From Trebonia sp963734665 (GTDB lineage Bacteria; Actinomycetota; Actinomycetes; Streptosporangiales; Streptosporangiaceae), in NCBI GenBank assembly GCA_963734665.1, contig CAVTIR010000007.1:632012-696011 (forward strand): a DNA stretch of 64,000 nt. The letters are read 5' to 3'. Positions 24,682 through 32,210 of this stretch are shown piece by piece. The notes below the pieces were generated by a model. The model worked only from the letters and a program-made list of their open reading frames with translations, searched no databases and was not told the DNA's origin. How positions within the stretch are numbered: position 1 is the first letter of the stretch; each line of letters begins with the position of its first letter. The translations under genes were made by a program, and so were the position numbers.

Positions 24682-24730
24682 GGTGGTTGTGGCGCGAGCC
24701 GCCTATAACTGGCTCGTCGCCACAACCACC
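24682..24730. terminator. Hairpin between convergent nadD and ABC operon
   Basis: 19- and 20-nt arms (GGTGGTTGTGGCGCGAGCC and its complement with one bulged base) around a 10-nt loop. It is placed between two converging coding ends. Confidence 0.65.
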
Positions 24731-24747
24731 GGAGATGGCTGGGCGCT

Positions 24748-25662
24748 CTACTTGATGGAGCCTGCCGTCAGGCCGCCGACAACGCGGCCCTCGATCAGCG
24801 CGAACAGGATGAACACCGGAATGGTGGCCACCAGCGACGCGCCGAAGAGGTGCTGCCAGTCCACCGTGTACTGGCCGATGAACGAGTCGAGCCGCACCGT
24901 CAGCGGGTAGTCGGCCTGGTTGGTGGTCAGCGTGAGCGCCGAGATGAACTCGTTCCACGCCGAGATGAACGTGAAGATGAGCGCGGTGACCACGCCGGGC
25001 ATCGCCAGCGGCAGTGTGATGCGGAACAGCGCGCCGAGCCGGCCGTGCCCGTCGACCATCGCCGCCTCCTCAAGCTCGACCGGGATCGAGGAGAAGTAGG
25101 CGTTGAGTATCCAGATCGCGAACGCCAGGTTGAACCCGGCGTTGACCAGGATCAGCGACCAGACCGGGTCGATGTTCAGCAGCCCGAAGGACAGGAACTC
25201 CTTGTAGATGCCGACGATGAGCGCAGTCGGCTGGAGCATCTGGGTCGCGAGCACCAGCAGCAGGAAAGCGCCGCGGCCGCGGAACCGGTGCCGTGACGTG
25301 TAGTACGCCGCGGGCAGCGCGACCAGGAGCACGAGCAGCGTCGCACCAAGCGCGATCTCCAAGGACACCAGGACGCTGGACGTGATGCCGAACGCCGACC
25401 CCCACATGTTCGTGAGGTTGGACCAGGCGAAGTGCCGCGGCAGGTAGTCCTGCGCGTACAGCTCGCTCGTCGGCCGGACCGAAGTGACCAGCATCTCCAG
25501 GTAAGGGAGCAGGAAGATTACCGCGATCACGTAGGCGACCAGCGCGATCAGCGCGGTCTTCAGCGACGGCAGCTTCCTTGGCGGGCGCCCAGCGCCCCGA
25601 CGACCAGTGCCGCGGCGCCCGCGTGCCCGCGGCCCCGCGGCCTCGGCGGTTGCGGTAGCCAT
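24748..25662 (-). CDS. Carbohydrate ABC transporter permease, MalG-like
   Basis: 304 residues with a basic N-terminal tail (RGRRGTGRRGAGRPPRK) then six predicted membrane helices. The EAA loop is ELEEAAMVDGHGRLGALFRITLPLAMPG, followed by FTFISAWNEFISALTLT, typical of the MalG half. The end, GRVVGGLTAGSIK, is the family's closing motif. It forms the translocation pore with the MalF-like partner, whose stop is one base upstream of this ATG (cotranslation). No ATPase gene is in the operon; such CUT1 systems often share an ATPase (MsiK-type) encoded elsewhere. Confidence 0.9.
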   Translation of the reverse strand: MATATAEAAGPRARGRRGTGRRGAGRPPRKLPSLKTALIALVAYVIAVIFLLPYLEMLVTSVRPTSELYAQDYLPRHFAWSNLTNMWGSAFGITSSVLVSLEIALGATLLVLLVALPAAYYTSRHRFRGRGAFLLLVLATQMLQPTALIVGIYKEFLSFGLLNIDPVWSLILVNAGFNLAFAIWILNAYFSSIPVELEEAAMVDGHGRLGALFRITLPLAMPGVVTALIFTFISAWNEFISALTLTTNQADYPLTVRLDSFIGQYTVDWQHLFGASLVATIPVFILFALIEGRVVGGLTAGSIK

Positions 25663-25663
25663 G

Positions 25664-26599
25664 TCAGAATCCCTCCTGCCGGTTGAACCGGTTCACCCGC
25701 AGGAACACCAGGACGATGATCACGACAAGGGCGAAGTTGACGATGGACATCGCCGCCGCCTGCCCGACGAACGTGTTCTTGAGGTCGTACATGAACACGG
25801 TCGAGGTCGACGTCTCGTAGCCGGGGCCGCCCCGGGTCATCTCCCAGATGATCGGGAACGAGTTGAACACGTTCATCAGGTTGATGACCGCGCCTACGGC
25901 GAAGGCCGGGCGCAGCAGCGGCAGCGTGATGCGCCGGTAGGCGTGCCACCGGGACGCGCCGTCCACCCGGCTCGCCTCGTACAGCTCACCGGGGATGGAC
26001 TGCAGGCCGGCTAGCAGCACGTAGGTCGTGAACGGCAGCGAGACGAAGATCGCGACGGCCATCATGCAGGCCATCGCCGCGTCCGGGTTGCCCAGCCAGT
26101 CCGGCGTGTTCTCGTTGAACGCGCTCACGATGCCGACCTGGTGCAGGAAGAGGTAGATCACGCCGCTGTCCGGCTGGAGCATCCAGCGGAAGATCAGCGC
26201 GGTCATCATCACCGAGGCGGCCCAGGGCGCGATGATCGCCCACCGGGCGAACCGGCGGCCGGGAAAGCGCTGGTTGAAGAGCTGAGCCAGGCCAAGGGAC
26301 AGCAGCATCGTGACAGCAACCACCACGGCCACCCAGACCAGCGTCCTGACCAGGATCCCCGGCAGGTTCGGGTTGGTGAACACGGCGGAGAAGTTCGACC
26401 AGCCGGACGACCCGATGTCGATGCCGAGCGGCGTGATGTTCCTGAAGGACGTCTGGATCATCGCGACGATCGGCCAGATCACCACTACGGCGATCAGCGC
26501 GACCGCGGGGCCGAGCCAGGCGAGGGGCTGTAGTGCGCGGAGACGGGCGAGCCCGGCCCGCTTGCGCGGGCCGGGCTGCCGGTAACTTGAGGCGGTCAT
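25664..26599 (-). CDS. Carbohydrate ABC transporter permease, MalF-like
   Basis: 311 residues from ATG 26599, which shares a base with the stop of the binding protein (TGATG). The first membrane helix follows RLRALQPLAWLGPAVALIAV. The EAA loop reads ELYEASRVDGASRWHAYRRI. FSAVFTNPNLPGILVRTLVW and MTRGGPGYETSTSTVFMYD are typical of MalF-type permeases. It partners with the MalG-like protein in a CUT1 importer. The substrate is not evident. Confidence 0.9.
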   Translation of the reverse strand: MTASSYRQPGPRKRAGLARLRALQPLAWLGPAVALIAVVVIWPIVAMIQTSFRNITPLGIDIGSSGWSNFSAVFTNPNLPGILVRTLVWVAVVVAVTMLLSLGLAQLFNQRFPGRRFARWAIIAPWAASVMMTALIFRWMLQPDSGVIYLFLHQVGIVSAFNENTPDWLGNPDAAMACMMAVAIFVSLPFTTYVLLAGLQSIPGELYEASRVDGASRWHAYRRITLPLLRPAFAVGAVINLMNVFNSFPIIWEMTRGGPGYETSTSTVFMYDLKNTFVGQAAAMSIVNFALVVIIVLVFLRVNRFNRQEGF

Positions 26600-27879
26600 C
26601 AGCCTGCGGTCGAGGTGGCCGTCTGCTGGATCGCGCCGAGCACCGCCGACGGGCTGCCAGAGATGGCCTGGCCGACCGTGGTCTTGATCTGGTTCTCGAC
26701 CGTGGTCCAGTTGGAGGTCGCCGGGTAGTTCACCGAGCTGGTGATGTTGGAGAGGAACGCGGCGTCGATCGGGCTGGACGCGGCCATCGCCTTGTCGGCC
26801 GTCTGGGTGGCGGGCAGCAGGTCGTACTCGTTGTTGAACGCGAGCTGGTTCGCGTCGTCGTAAGCGAAGTCGAGGAACTCCTTGTCCGCGGCCAGGTGGC
26901 TCGGGTTGGTCTTGAACACGACGATGTCGTCGTGCACGCCGAGCGTGGCGGTCAGCGCGCCGTTCTTGCCGGGGATCGGCGCGGTAGCGTAGTCGCTCGC
27001 GTTGAGCGTGCCCGCCGCCTGGATGATCGGGATGACCGCCGGCGAGCCGAGGACCATGCCGACCTTGCCGGCCGCGAAGTCGGCCCACACGGCGCTGCGG
27101 TCGGTGTTGCCCGGGTTGGGCTCCGTGTCGCCCGCCGCGGCGAGTTGCTTCATGAAGGTCAGCGCGGCGACGTTCGCTGCCGAGTTGATCGTGTACGAGC
27201 CGGATGAGTTGACGTAGCCGCCGCCGTCACCGAGGAACCACAGCAGCAGCTCGGCCTGGGCCTCTTCGCTGCCGAGCGGCATGCCGTAGCCGATGTAGCC
27301 GGCCGCCTTGATCTTCGCGGCGTCGGTCTGCAGCTCAGCCCACGTCGTCGGCGCGGTCTTGATCCCGACCTTGGCGAAGATCTGCTTGTTGTAGAACAGC
27401 GCGCGGGTCAACGTGGTCCACGGGATGCCGTAATCGGTCCCCTGATACTGCCCGTCCGTGAGGAACTTGGGGATAATGTTCGCCTCGGTGGCCGGCGACA
27501 GCACCTGCGACACCGGGTAAATGAGCCCGGACTGCGCGTACGGCGGGGCCGGGTTGCCTTCCAGGATGTCCGGGTATTGCTTGTCCTGGATCAGCGTCGC
27601 GACCTTGGTCGGGAAGTCGGTCCAGTTCGTCGTCGTCACATTGACGGTGATATTCGGGTGGATCGCGTGGAACGCCGCCGCCACCCCGTCCCAGTACTTG
27701 GTCGAGGAAGTGGCCGGGGTGCCGGTGCCGTAATCGGCGCCGTAGAAGTTCAGCGTCACCGAGCCCGATGCCGACCCGGATGATGACGGGCTTGAGCTCG
27801 AACCAGACGAGCCGCACGCCGTAAGGGCGACCAGCGCCGCCGCGCTCGTGGCGGCCGCGGCGATCAGTCGTACTCTCAA
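26599..27879 (-). CDS. Sugar ABC transporter substrate-binding lipoprotein
   Basis: 426 residues. A lipoprotein signal peptide ends at ALVALTAC, with Cys22 as the lipidated residue, followed by a Ser/Gly linker. The mature part has the type 1 sugar-binding layout: VTLNFYGADYGTG, AFHAIHPNITVNV, GIPWTTLTRALFYNKQIFAKVG, TTWAELQTDAAKIKAAG, VGMVLGSPAVIP. It would be anchored on the outer face of the membrane and deliver an oligosaccharide or sugar to the two permeases encoded downstream. It is the first gene of the operon, under probable control of the DeoR protein encoded 245 bp upstream. Confidence 0.9.
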   Translation of the reverse strand: MRVRLIAAAATSAAALVALTACGSSGSSSSPSSSGSASGSVTLNFYGADYGTGTPATSSTKYWDGVAAAFHAIHPNITVNVTTTNWTDFPTKVATLIQDKQYPDILEGNPAPPYAQSGLIYPVSQVLSPATEANIIPKFLTDGQYQGTDYGIPWTTLTRALFYNKQIFAKVGIKTAPTTWAELQTDAAKIKAAGYIGYGMPLGSEEAQAELLLWFLGDGGGYVNSSGSYTINSAANVAALTFMKQLAAAGDTEPNPGNTDRSAVWADFAAGKVGMVLGSPAVIPIIQAAGTLNASDYATAPIPGKNGALTATLGVHDDIVVFKTNPSHLAADKEFLDFAYDDANQLAFNNEYDLLPATQTADKAMAASSPIDAAFLSNITSSVNYPATSNWTTVENQIKTTVGQAISGSPSAVLGAIQQTATSTAG

Positions 27880-27932
27880 CTCAGTCTCCCAACTTGCGCG
27901 GTCCGCGTGCTATTCCTGCACGATTGATGCGC

Positions 27933-28005
27933 GTTGACGTGACCGTAGCCATGGTTTCGAGCATCAGTCAACATAGGATGCCGGAAAATACTGTTAACGT
28001 GACCG
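27933..28005 (-). promoter_or_regulatory. Putative operator pair upstream of the sugar ABC operon
   Basis: Direct repeats GTTGACGTGACCG (27933-27945) and GTTAACGTGACCG (27993-28005) start exactly 60 bp apart in the 244-bp gap between the binding-protein gene and the DeoR gene. Spacing near a whole number of helical turns fits cooperative repressor binding. The assignment to DeoR is inference. Confidence 0.4.
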
Positions 28006-28123
28006 GGTTGTGCCCGGACAGCGCATGAGCTTGCATGTTTGTTATTACGCGAATGACGCCATTAGTGCATGTCAGAGGTCATTCGCCCGGCAGGCGGGGG
28101 AGCGGGCGGGGCACGGAGGGGGG

Positions 28124-28909
28124 TCAGGCCGTGATGACCCGGACGCCTCGGTCGGCCAGCGCCGCCGCGGCGGACGTCTCCGTCGTCGCGTCCGTGACGA
28201 GCACGGCGATCTTGTCGATCCCGCACACCCGGGCGAACGCCCGGTGCCCGAGCTTCGAGCTGTCCGCGACGATCGCGACGCGCTGTGCCCGCTCGGTCAT
28301 GAGCCGGTTGACGGCCGCCTCGCCCTCGTGGTGCGCGGTGGCTCCCGCGACCGGGTCGAGCCCGTCGACGCCGAGGATCGCCCAGTCAAAGGTCAGGTCC
28401 TCGAGCAGGTACGTCGCGAGCGGTCCGATCAGCTCGCCCGACTCCGGGCGTGCCACGCCCCCGGTCACGACCAGCTTGACCTGCGGCCTGACGGCTAGTT
28501 CGCTCGCGATGGACAGCGCGTTGGTCACGACGGTCAGGCCGGCGTCCCCCAGGTCCGGGCGGTTCAGCAGGGCGCGGGCCACCTCGAGCGTGGTCGTGCC
28601 CCCGTTCAGCGCCACCGTCGAGTAGGGCGCGATCAGGGCGGCGGCGGCCTCGCCGATAACCTGCTTCTCCGGGGCGTTCCGCGCGGTCTTGTAGAGCAGC
28701 GGCAGGTCGTAGGCCATCTGGCTGCTGCCGACCGCGCCGCCCCTGGTGCGGGTAAGCATCCGCTGGTCGGCGAGCTGATCGAGGTCGCGCCTGATGGTAG
28801 CCTCAGATACGCCAAGTGAACGTGCGGCCTCGGTCACGCTGAGGTGCCCGCCAGCGGCAACCAGTTCGATGAGCGTAGTCCAGCGCTCATAGCGGGATAC
28901 CGCAGACAT
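28124..28909 (-). CDS. DeoR/GlpR family transcriptional regulator (sugar ABC operon)
   Basis: 261 residues from ATG 28909, which has GAAGGGGG just upstream; a GTG at 28939 is an alternative. N-terminal helix-turn-helix: GGHLSVTEAARSLGVSEATIRRDLDQLADQ. The sugar-phosphate sensor domain follows: VALNGGTTTLEVARALL, LTVVTNALSIASELA, VKLVVTGGVARPESGELIGP and VAIVADSSKLGHRAFARV, the DeoR C-terminal pattern. It probably represses the binding-protein/permease operon just downstream on the same strand until a sugar phosphate binds. Confidence 0.88.
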   Translation of the reverse strand: MSAVSRYERWTTLIELVAAGGHLSVTEAARSLGVSEATIRRDLDQLADQRMLTRTRGGAVGSSQMAYDLPLLYKTARNAPEKQVIGEAAAALIAPYSTVALNGGTTTLEVARALLNRPDLGDAGLTVVTNALSIASELAVRPQVKLVVTGGVARPESGELIGPLATYLLEDLTFDWAILGVDGLDPVAGATAHHEGEAAVNRLMTERAQRVAIVADSSKLGHRAFARVCGIDKIAVLVTDATTETSAAAALADRGVRVITA

Positions 28910-28960
28910 GGCCGCCCCCTTCCCGCAACAGTTCACCACAGCCGGTGCGTGCTAATGCTT

Positions 28961-28976
28961 GATCATAAAGCTGATC
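28961..28976. promoter_or_regulatory. Inverted repeat between divergent DeoR and rsfS genes
   Basis: GATCA-TAAAGC-TGATC. It lies 52 bases upstream of the DeoR start and could be its own operator. It is short, so the claim is weak. Confidence 0.3.
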
Positions 28977-29079
28977 GTGCAACTTAGCTCACCGGGAGCG
29001 TCCGAGACCGAAGGCGCTTGCGTAAGCATGAGAAACTGAAGCAGTAAGCATCTCCGACCGAGGAGGCCGAGCCAGCCAC

Positions 29080-29478
29080 GTGACTGCCACCCTGAGAGCT
29101 GTTGAGCTCACCGAGATCGCCGCGCTCGCCGCGGCCGACAAGCTGGCCAACGACATCGTCGCGTACGACGTCAGCGACCAGCTCGCGATCACCGACGCGT
29201 TCCTGCTGTGCTCCGGCGCCAACGACCGGCAGGTCCGCTCGATCATCGACGAGGTAGAGCTCAAGCTCAAGCAGGCAGGCGCCACCCTGGTCCGCCGCGA
29301 GGGCGAGAACGAGGGCCGCTGGGTGCTGCTCGACTACAACGACATCGTGGTCCACGTCCAGAACTCGGACGAGCGCGCCTTCTACGCCCTCGAGCGCATC
29401 TGGAAGGACTGCCCGGTCATCCCGCTCCCCGAGGCGGCTACGATCGGCGGCCCCGCGGCGAGCGGAGATGCACGCTGA
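29080..29478 (+). CDS. rsfS: Ribosomal silencing factor RsfS
   Basis: 132 residues from GTG 29080, with GAGGAGG upstream. Iojap/RsfS hallmarks: DIVAYDVSDQLAITDAFLLCSGANDRQV split by variable residues, EGENEGRWVLLDYNDIVVHV, and FYALERIWKDCP. It binds L14 on the 50S subunit and blocks subunit joining in starvation. In most actinobacteria it follows nadD directly; here an ABC operon intervenes. The 3' end overlaps the histidine phosphatase start. Confidence 0.95.
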   Translation: MTATLRAVELTEIAALAAADKLANDIVAYDVSDQLAITDAFLLCSGANDRQVRSIIDEVELKLKQAGATLVRREGENEGRWVLLDYNDIVVHVQNSDERAFYALERIWKDCPVIPLPEAATIGGPAASGDAR

Positions 29479-30146
29479 GCGCAGGCAAGCGGCTCGTGCT
29501 GTGGCGGCACGGCCAGACGACCTGGAACGCCGAGCACAGGTTTCAGGGCCAGACCGATATCCCCCTCGATGAGACCGGCGAGGCGCAGGCCGAGCAGGCC
29601 GCCAGGCGCCTCGCCACCCTGCGCCCTGACGCGCTGTTCTCCTCGGACCTGACCCGCGCCCAGCAGACCGCCGCTCCGCTGAGCAGGCTGACCGGACTCG
29701 CGGTCACGCTGGACAAGGACTTGCGCGAGCGCTTCGGCGGCGACTGGGAGGGCCTGTCGGACCGTGAGATCCGCGAGCGCTACCCGGCCGAGCGCGCCAC
29801 GTGGAACCCCCCGAACGGCGAGCCGACCTTGGTCGTCGCCGACCGGGTGGCCGCCGTGTGCACGCGCATCGCCGAGACCCTCGACAACGGCCATCTCGCG
29901 GTCCTGGTCGGCCACGGCGCCGCGCTGCGCCTCGGCATGGAGCGCATCCTTGGCCTCCCCGCCGAAGCCGCCCCGACCCTAGGCTCCCTGGTGAACTGCT
30001 CGTGGTCGGTCCTGGAACTCCGCGACGCCCACTGGCGCCTCAACGAGTACAACGTGACCGTTCCCGAAGTCGCGACCCTCGGCGCATCGCCCTTCTCCGA
30101 GGTCACGGCCACCTTGCCGGAACCAGTCACGGGCGACGACGTGTAA
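29475..30146 (+). CDS. Histidine phosphatase family protein, probable CTG start
   Basis: 223 residues if begun at CTG 29475. No ATG, GTG or TTG occurs in frame between the RsfS-overlapping region and the catalytic motif except GTG 29493, which lies inside the first beta strand and lacks a ribosome site. GGAGA at 29464-29468 is ideally spaced for the CTG, whose last two bases are the first two of the rsfS TGA. The domain begins RLVLWRHGQTTWNAEHRFQG (phospho-His acceptor in RHG), with ERFGGDWEGLSDREI and VLVGHGAALRLG carrying the second His. This phosphoglycerate-mutase-like gene commonly follows rsfS. The substrate is unknown. Confidence 0.85.
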   Translation: MSAGKRLVLWRHGQTTWNAEHRFQGQTDIPLDETGEAQAEQAARRLATLRPDALFSSDLTRAQQTAAPLSRLTGLAVTLDKDLRERFGGDWEGLSDREIRERYPAERATWNPPNGEPTLVVADRVAAVCTRIAETLDNGHLAVLVGHGAALRLGMERILGLPAEAAPTLGSLVNCSWSVLELRDAHWRLNEYNVTVPEVATLGASPFSEVTATLPEPVTGDDV

Positions 30147-30164
30147 GGCTCAGGCCGTGTGGGT

Positions 30165-30200
30165 GTGCCGCGACTGTCGTTGTAGCGACACCGATGGCAC
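30165..30200. repeat. Second copy of the 36-nt palindromic element
   Basis: GTGCC...GGCAC outer arms with TGTCG-6-CGACA inside. Its reverse complement shares the first 17 nt (GTGCCATCGGTGTCGCT) with 11774-11809. It lies 18 bases after the phosphatase stop, so it may also terminate transcription. Confidence 0.6.
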
Positions 30201-30239
30201 GTCCACGCAGCTAGCCGGCGCTGAGGAGCGGAGCACTGC

Positions 30240-30303
30240 GAACTCTTTCATCCTGACGATCCTCGCCCAGACTTTCAGGGCGAACGGCAGGATGAAAGAG
30301 TTC
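30240..30303. terminator. Two-tier hairpin upstream of the ABC exporter genes
   Basis: Outer perfect 16-bp arms (GAACTCTTTCATCCTG and its complement) enclose an inner TCGCCC-9-GGGCGA stem. It lies in the 216-bp gap between two co-oriented genes; terminator or transcript-stabilising element. Confidence 0.6.
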
Positions 30304-30362
30304 GTCCGTTTGGGCTAAATTGGTTTTTCTTCTGACTCGGCCGCGAAGTAGGGTGGCGAGCC

Positions 30363-32210
30363 GTGGCCGTTGCCTATGCCGCGATGGTCGCGGGTGGAAA
30401 CAGGATCAGCGGGCGGCAGTCGTGGCGCCTGCTGTGGGAATCGAGCAAACCGCTCAGCGCCGCCGTGCTCGCGTGGGCGGCGCTCGACACCTTCGACGGG
30501 CCGTTCGTCGTGGCTGCCCTCGGCTACGTCGTCGGCGCGATCCCTGGCGCGATCTCCGGCGGCATGTCGTCGGCGGCCGGGAACCGGCTGATCGTGGCCC
30601 TGGTCGTCGCCGCCCTGCTGTACGCGGCGTCCCTGGTCCTCGACCCGATCGGCGCCGCGCTGAGCACCGCCGCGAGCCAGCGGATCAACGGCCAGCTCCA
30701 GGCGCGGCTGCTGACCGCCGTCACCGCGCCGGCCACGGTCGCGCATCTGGAAGACCAGGACACGCTGAACCGGCTTGCCTCCGCCGAAGGGTCCCTCACC
30801 GGCTTCTTCCCCGGCAACGCACCGGTCACGTGGGTGGGGACGGTCGCAAACCGGCTGTCCGGCGTCTTCGGCTGTGCCGTGATCGCGGCGTACTTCTGGT
30901 GGCTGGGCCTGCTGCTGCTCGTCATGTGGCTCGTGGTGCGCCAGGTGATCCTGAAGTCCGTGCTCAAGCAGGCGATCGACATGCGCGGCCAGACGACCGA
31001 GATGCGCCGCGCCTGGTACTACACCGGCGTCGGCTCTAAGGCGCGGGACGCGAAGGAGGTCAGGGTCTTCGGCCTGGCCAAGTTCTTCGGCGGCCGGTAC
31101 GCGCAGCACTTCGCCGAGTCGATCCGGGCCGGCCACACGGGCCTGCGCGGGCTGCACAAGCGGGCCGCCACTTGCTTCATGGTCGTTACCGGCGGCTATG
31201 CCCTTGCGATTTGGATGATCACCGACGCGGCGCGCACCCACGAGATCGGCGCCAGGTCGCTGGCGATCATGCTGCCGATGCTAGCGATCACGGCCGCCGC
31301 GGGCAACGTCTCGTTCGACGACATCACGCTTGCCTGGACCCTGTTCGGGCTGCCGGACGCCGACCGCCTTGAGCAGGACCTGCAGCCGCCGTCGGAGCTC
31401 GACGGGTCACAGGATCCGGGTGACGCCCCGCAGGCCGCGGTCCGGTTCGAGGGCGTCAGGTTCCGCTACCCGACCGGGACTGGCACTTCAAGCACGGGCG
31501 ACGTCCTCGCCGGGGTCGACCTTGAGCTAGCCGCCGGGACGTCGACCGCGCTGGTCGGCGTCAACGGCGCGGGCAAGTCGACGCTCGTGAGCTTGCTCGC
31601 GCGGCTCCGTGACCCGACGGGCGGCCGGATCACGGTCGACGGGATAGACGTGCGCACGCTTGACCCTGGCAAGTGGCAGCGCATGATCGCGCTGATGCCT
31701 CAGGACCCGGTGCGTTACCCGCTCACGGCGTACGACAACGTCACGTTCGGCGCTCTGGAACACGCCGATGACCGTCAGGGCGTGCAAAAAGCCGCGATGC
31801 TCTCCGGCTTCTCGTCCGTCGTCGACGAGCTGCCGCGCAAGTGGGACACCGTCCTGTCCCGCGAACTCCCCGACGGCGCCGAGCTGTCCGGCGGCCAATG
31901 GCAGCGCCTCGCGCTCGCCCGTGCCCTGTTCGCGACGTTCCACGGCGCGCGCATCCTCGTGCTCGACGAGCCGACCGCCGCGCTCGACGTCCGCGCCGAG
32001 GCCCGCTTCTACGAGCGCTTCCACGAGATCACCGCGGGCCTGACGACCCTGGTGATCTCGCACCGGTTTGCGACCGTCCGGCGCGCGCAGCGGGTCTACG
32101 TCCTCGACGGCGGCGTGATCACCGAGTGCGGCAGCCACGACGAGCTCGTGGCGGCGGGCGGCACGTACGCCGAGATGTACCAGCTCCAGGCCGAGAGGTT
32201 CACGAAGTGA
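30363..32210 (+). CDS. ABC exporter half-transporter, first subunit
   Basis: 615 residues from GTG 30363. Residues 1-320 contain about six membrane helices (VAALGYVVGAIPGAISGG, FGCAVIAAYFWWLGLLLLVM). The nucleotide-binding domain follows: Walker A VGVNGAGKST, Q-loop ALMPQDPVRY, signature LSGGQWQRLALARAL, Walker B ILVLDEPTAALD, switch His in LVISHRFATVRRA. The catalytic Glu after Walker B is present. The stop overlaps the second subunit GTG (GTGA), so a heterodimeric exporter is likely. The cargo is unknown; no peptide or antibiotic biosynthetic gene is adjacent. Confidence 0.88.
   Translation: MAVAYAAMVAGGNRISGRQSWRLLWESSKPLSAAVLAWAALDTFDGPFVVAALGYVVGAIPGAISGGMSSAAGNRLIVALVVAALLYAASLVLDPIGAALSTAASQRINGQLQARLLTAVTAPATVAHLEDQDTLNRLASAEGSLTGFFPGNAPVTWVGTVANRLSGVFGCAVIAAYFWWLGLLLLVMWLVVRQVILKSVLKQAIDMRGQTTEMRRAWYYTGVGSKARDAKEVRVFGLAKFFGGRYAQHFAESIRAGHTGLRGLHKRAATCFMVVTGGYALAIWMITDAARTHEIGARSLAIMLPMLAITAAAGNVSFDDITLAWTLFGLPDADRLEQDLQPPSELDGSQDPGDAPQAAVRFEGVRFRYPTGTGTSSTGDVLAGVDLELAAGTSTALVGVNGAGKSTLVSLLARLRDPTGGRITVDGIDVRTLDPGKWQRMIALMPQDPVRYPLTAYDNVTFGALEHADDRQGVQKAAMLSGFSSVVDELPRKWDTVLSRELPDGAELSGGQWQRLALARALFATFHGARILVLDEPTAALDVRAEARFYERFHEITAGLTTLVISHRFATVRRAQRVYVLDGGVITECGSHDELVAAGGTYAEMYQLQAERFTK

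Noticed and set aside
24748..27879. Horizontal transfer of the sugar ABC operon
   Set aside because: Its position breaks a conserved gene order, but codon use and GC look like the neighbours, so transfer cannot be shown from sequence alone.
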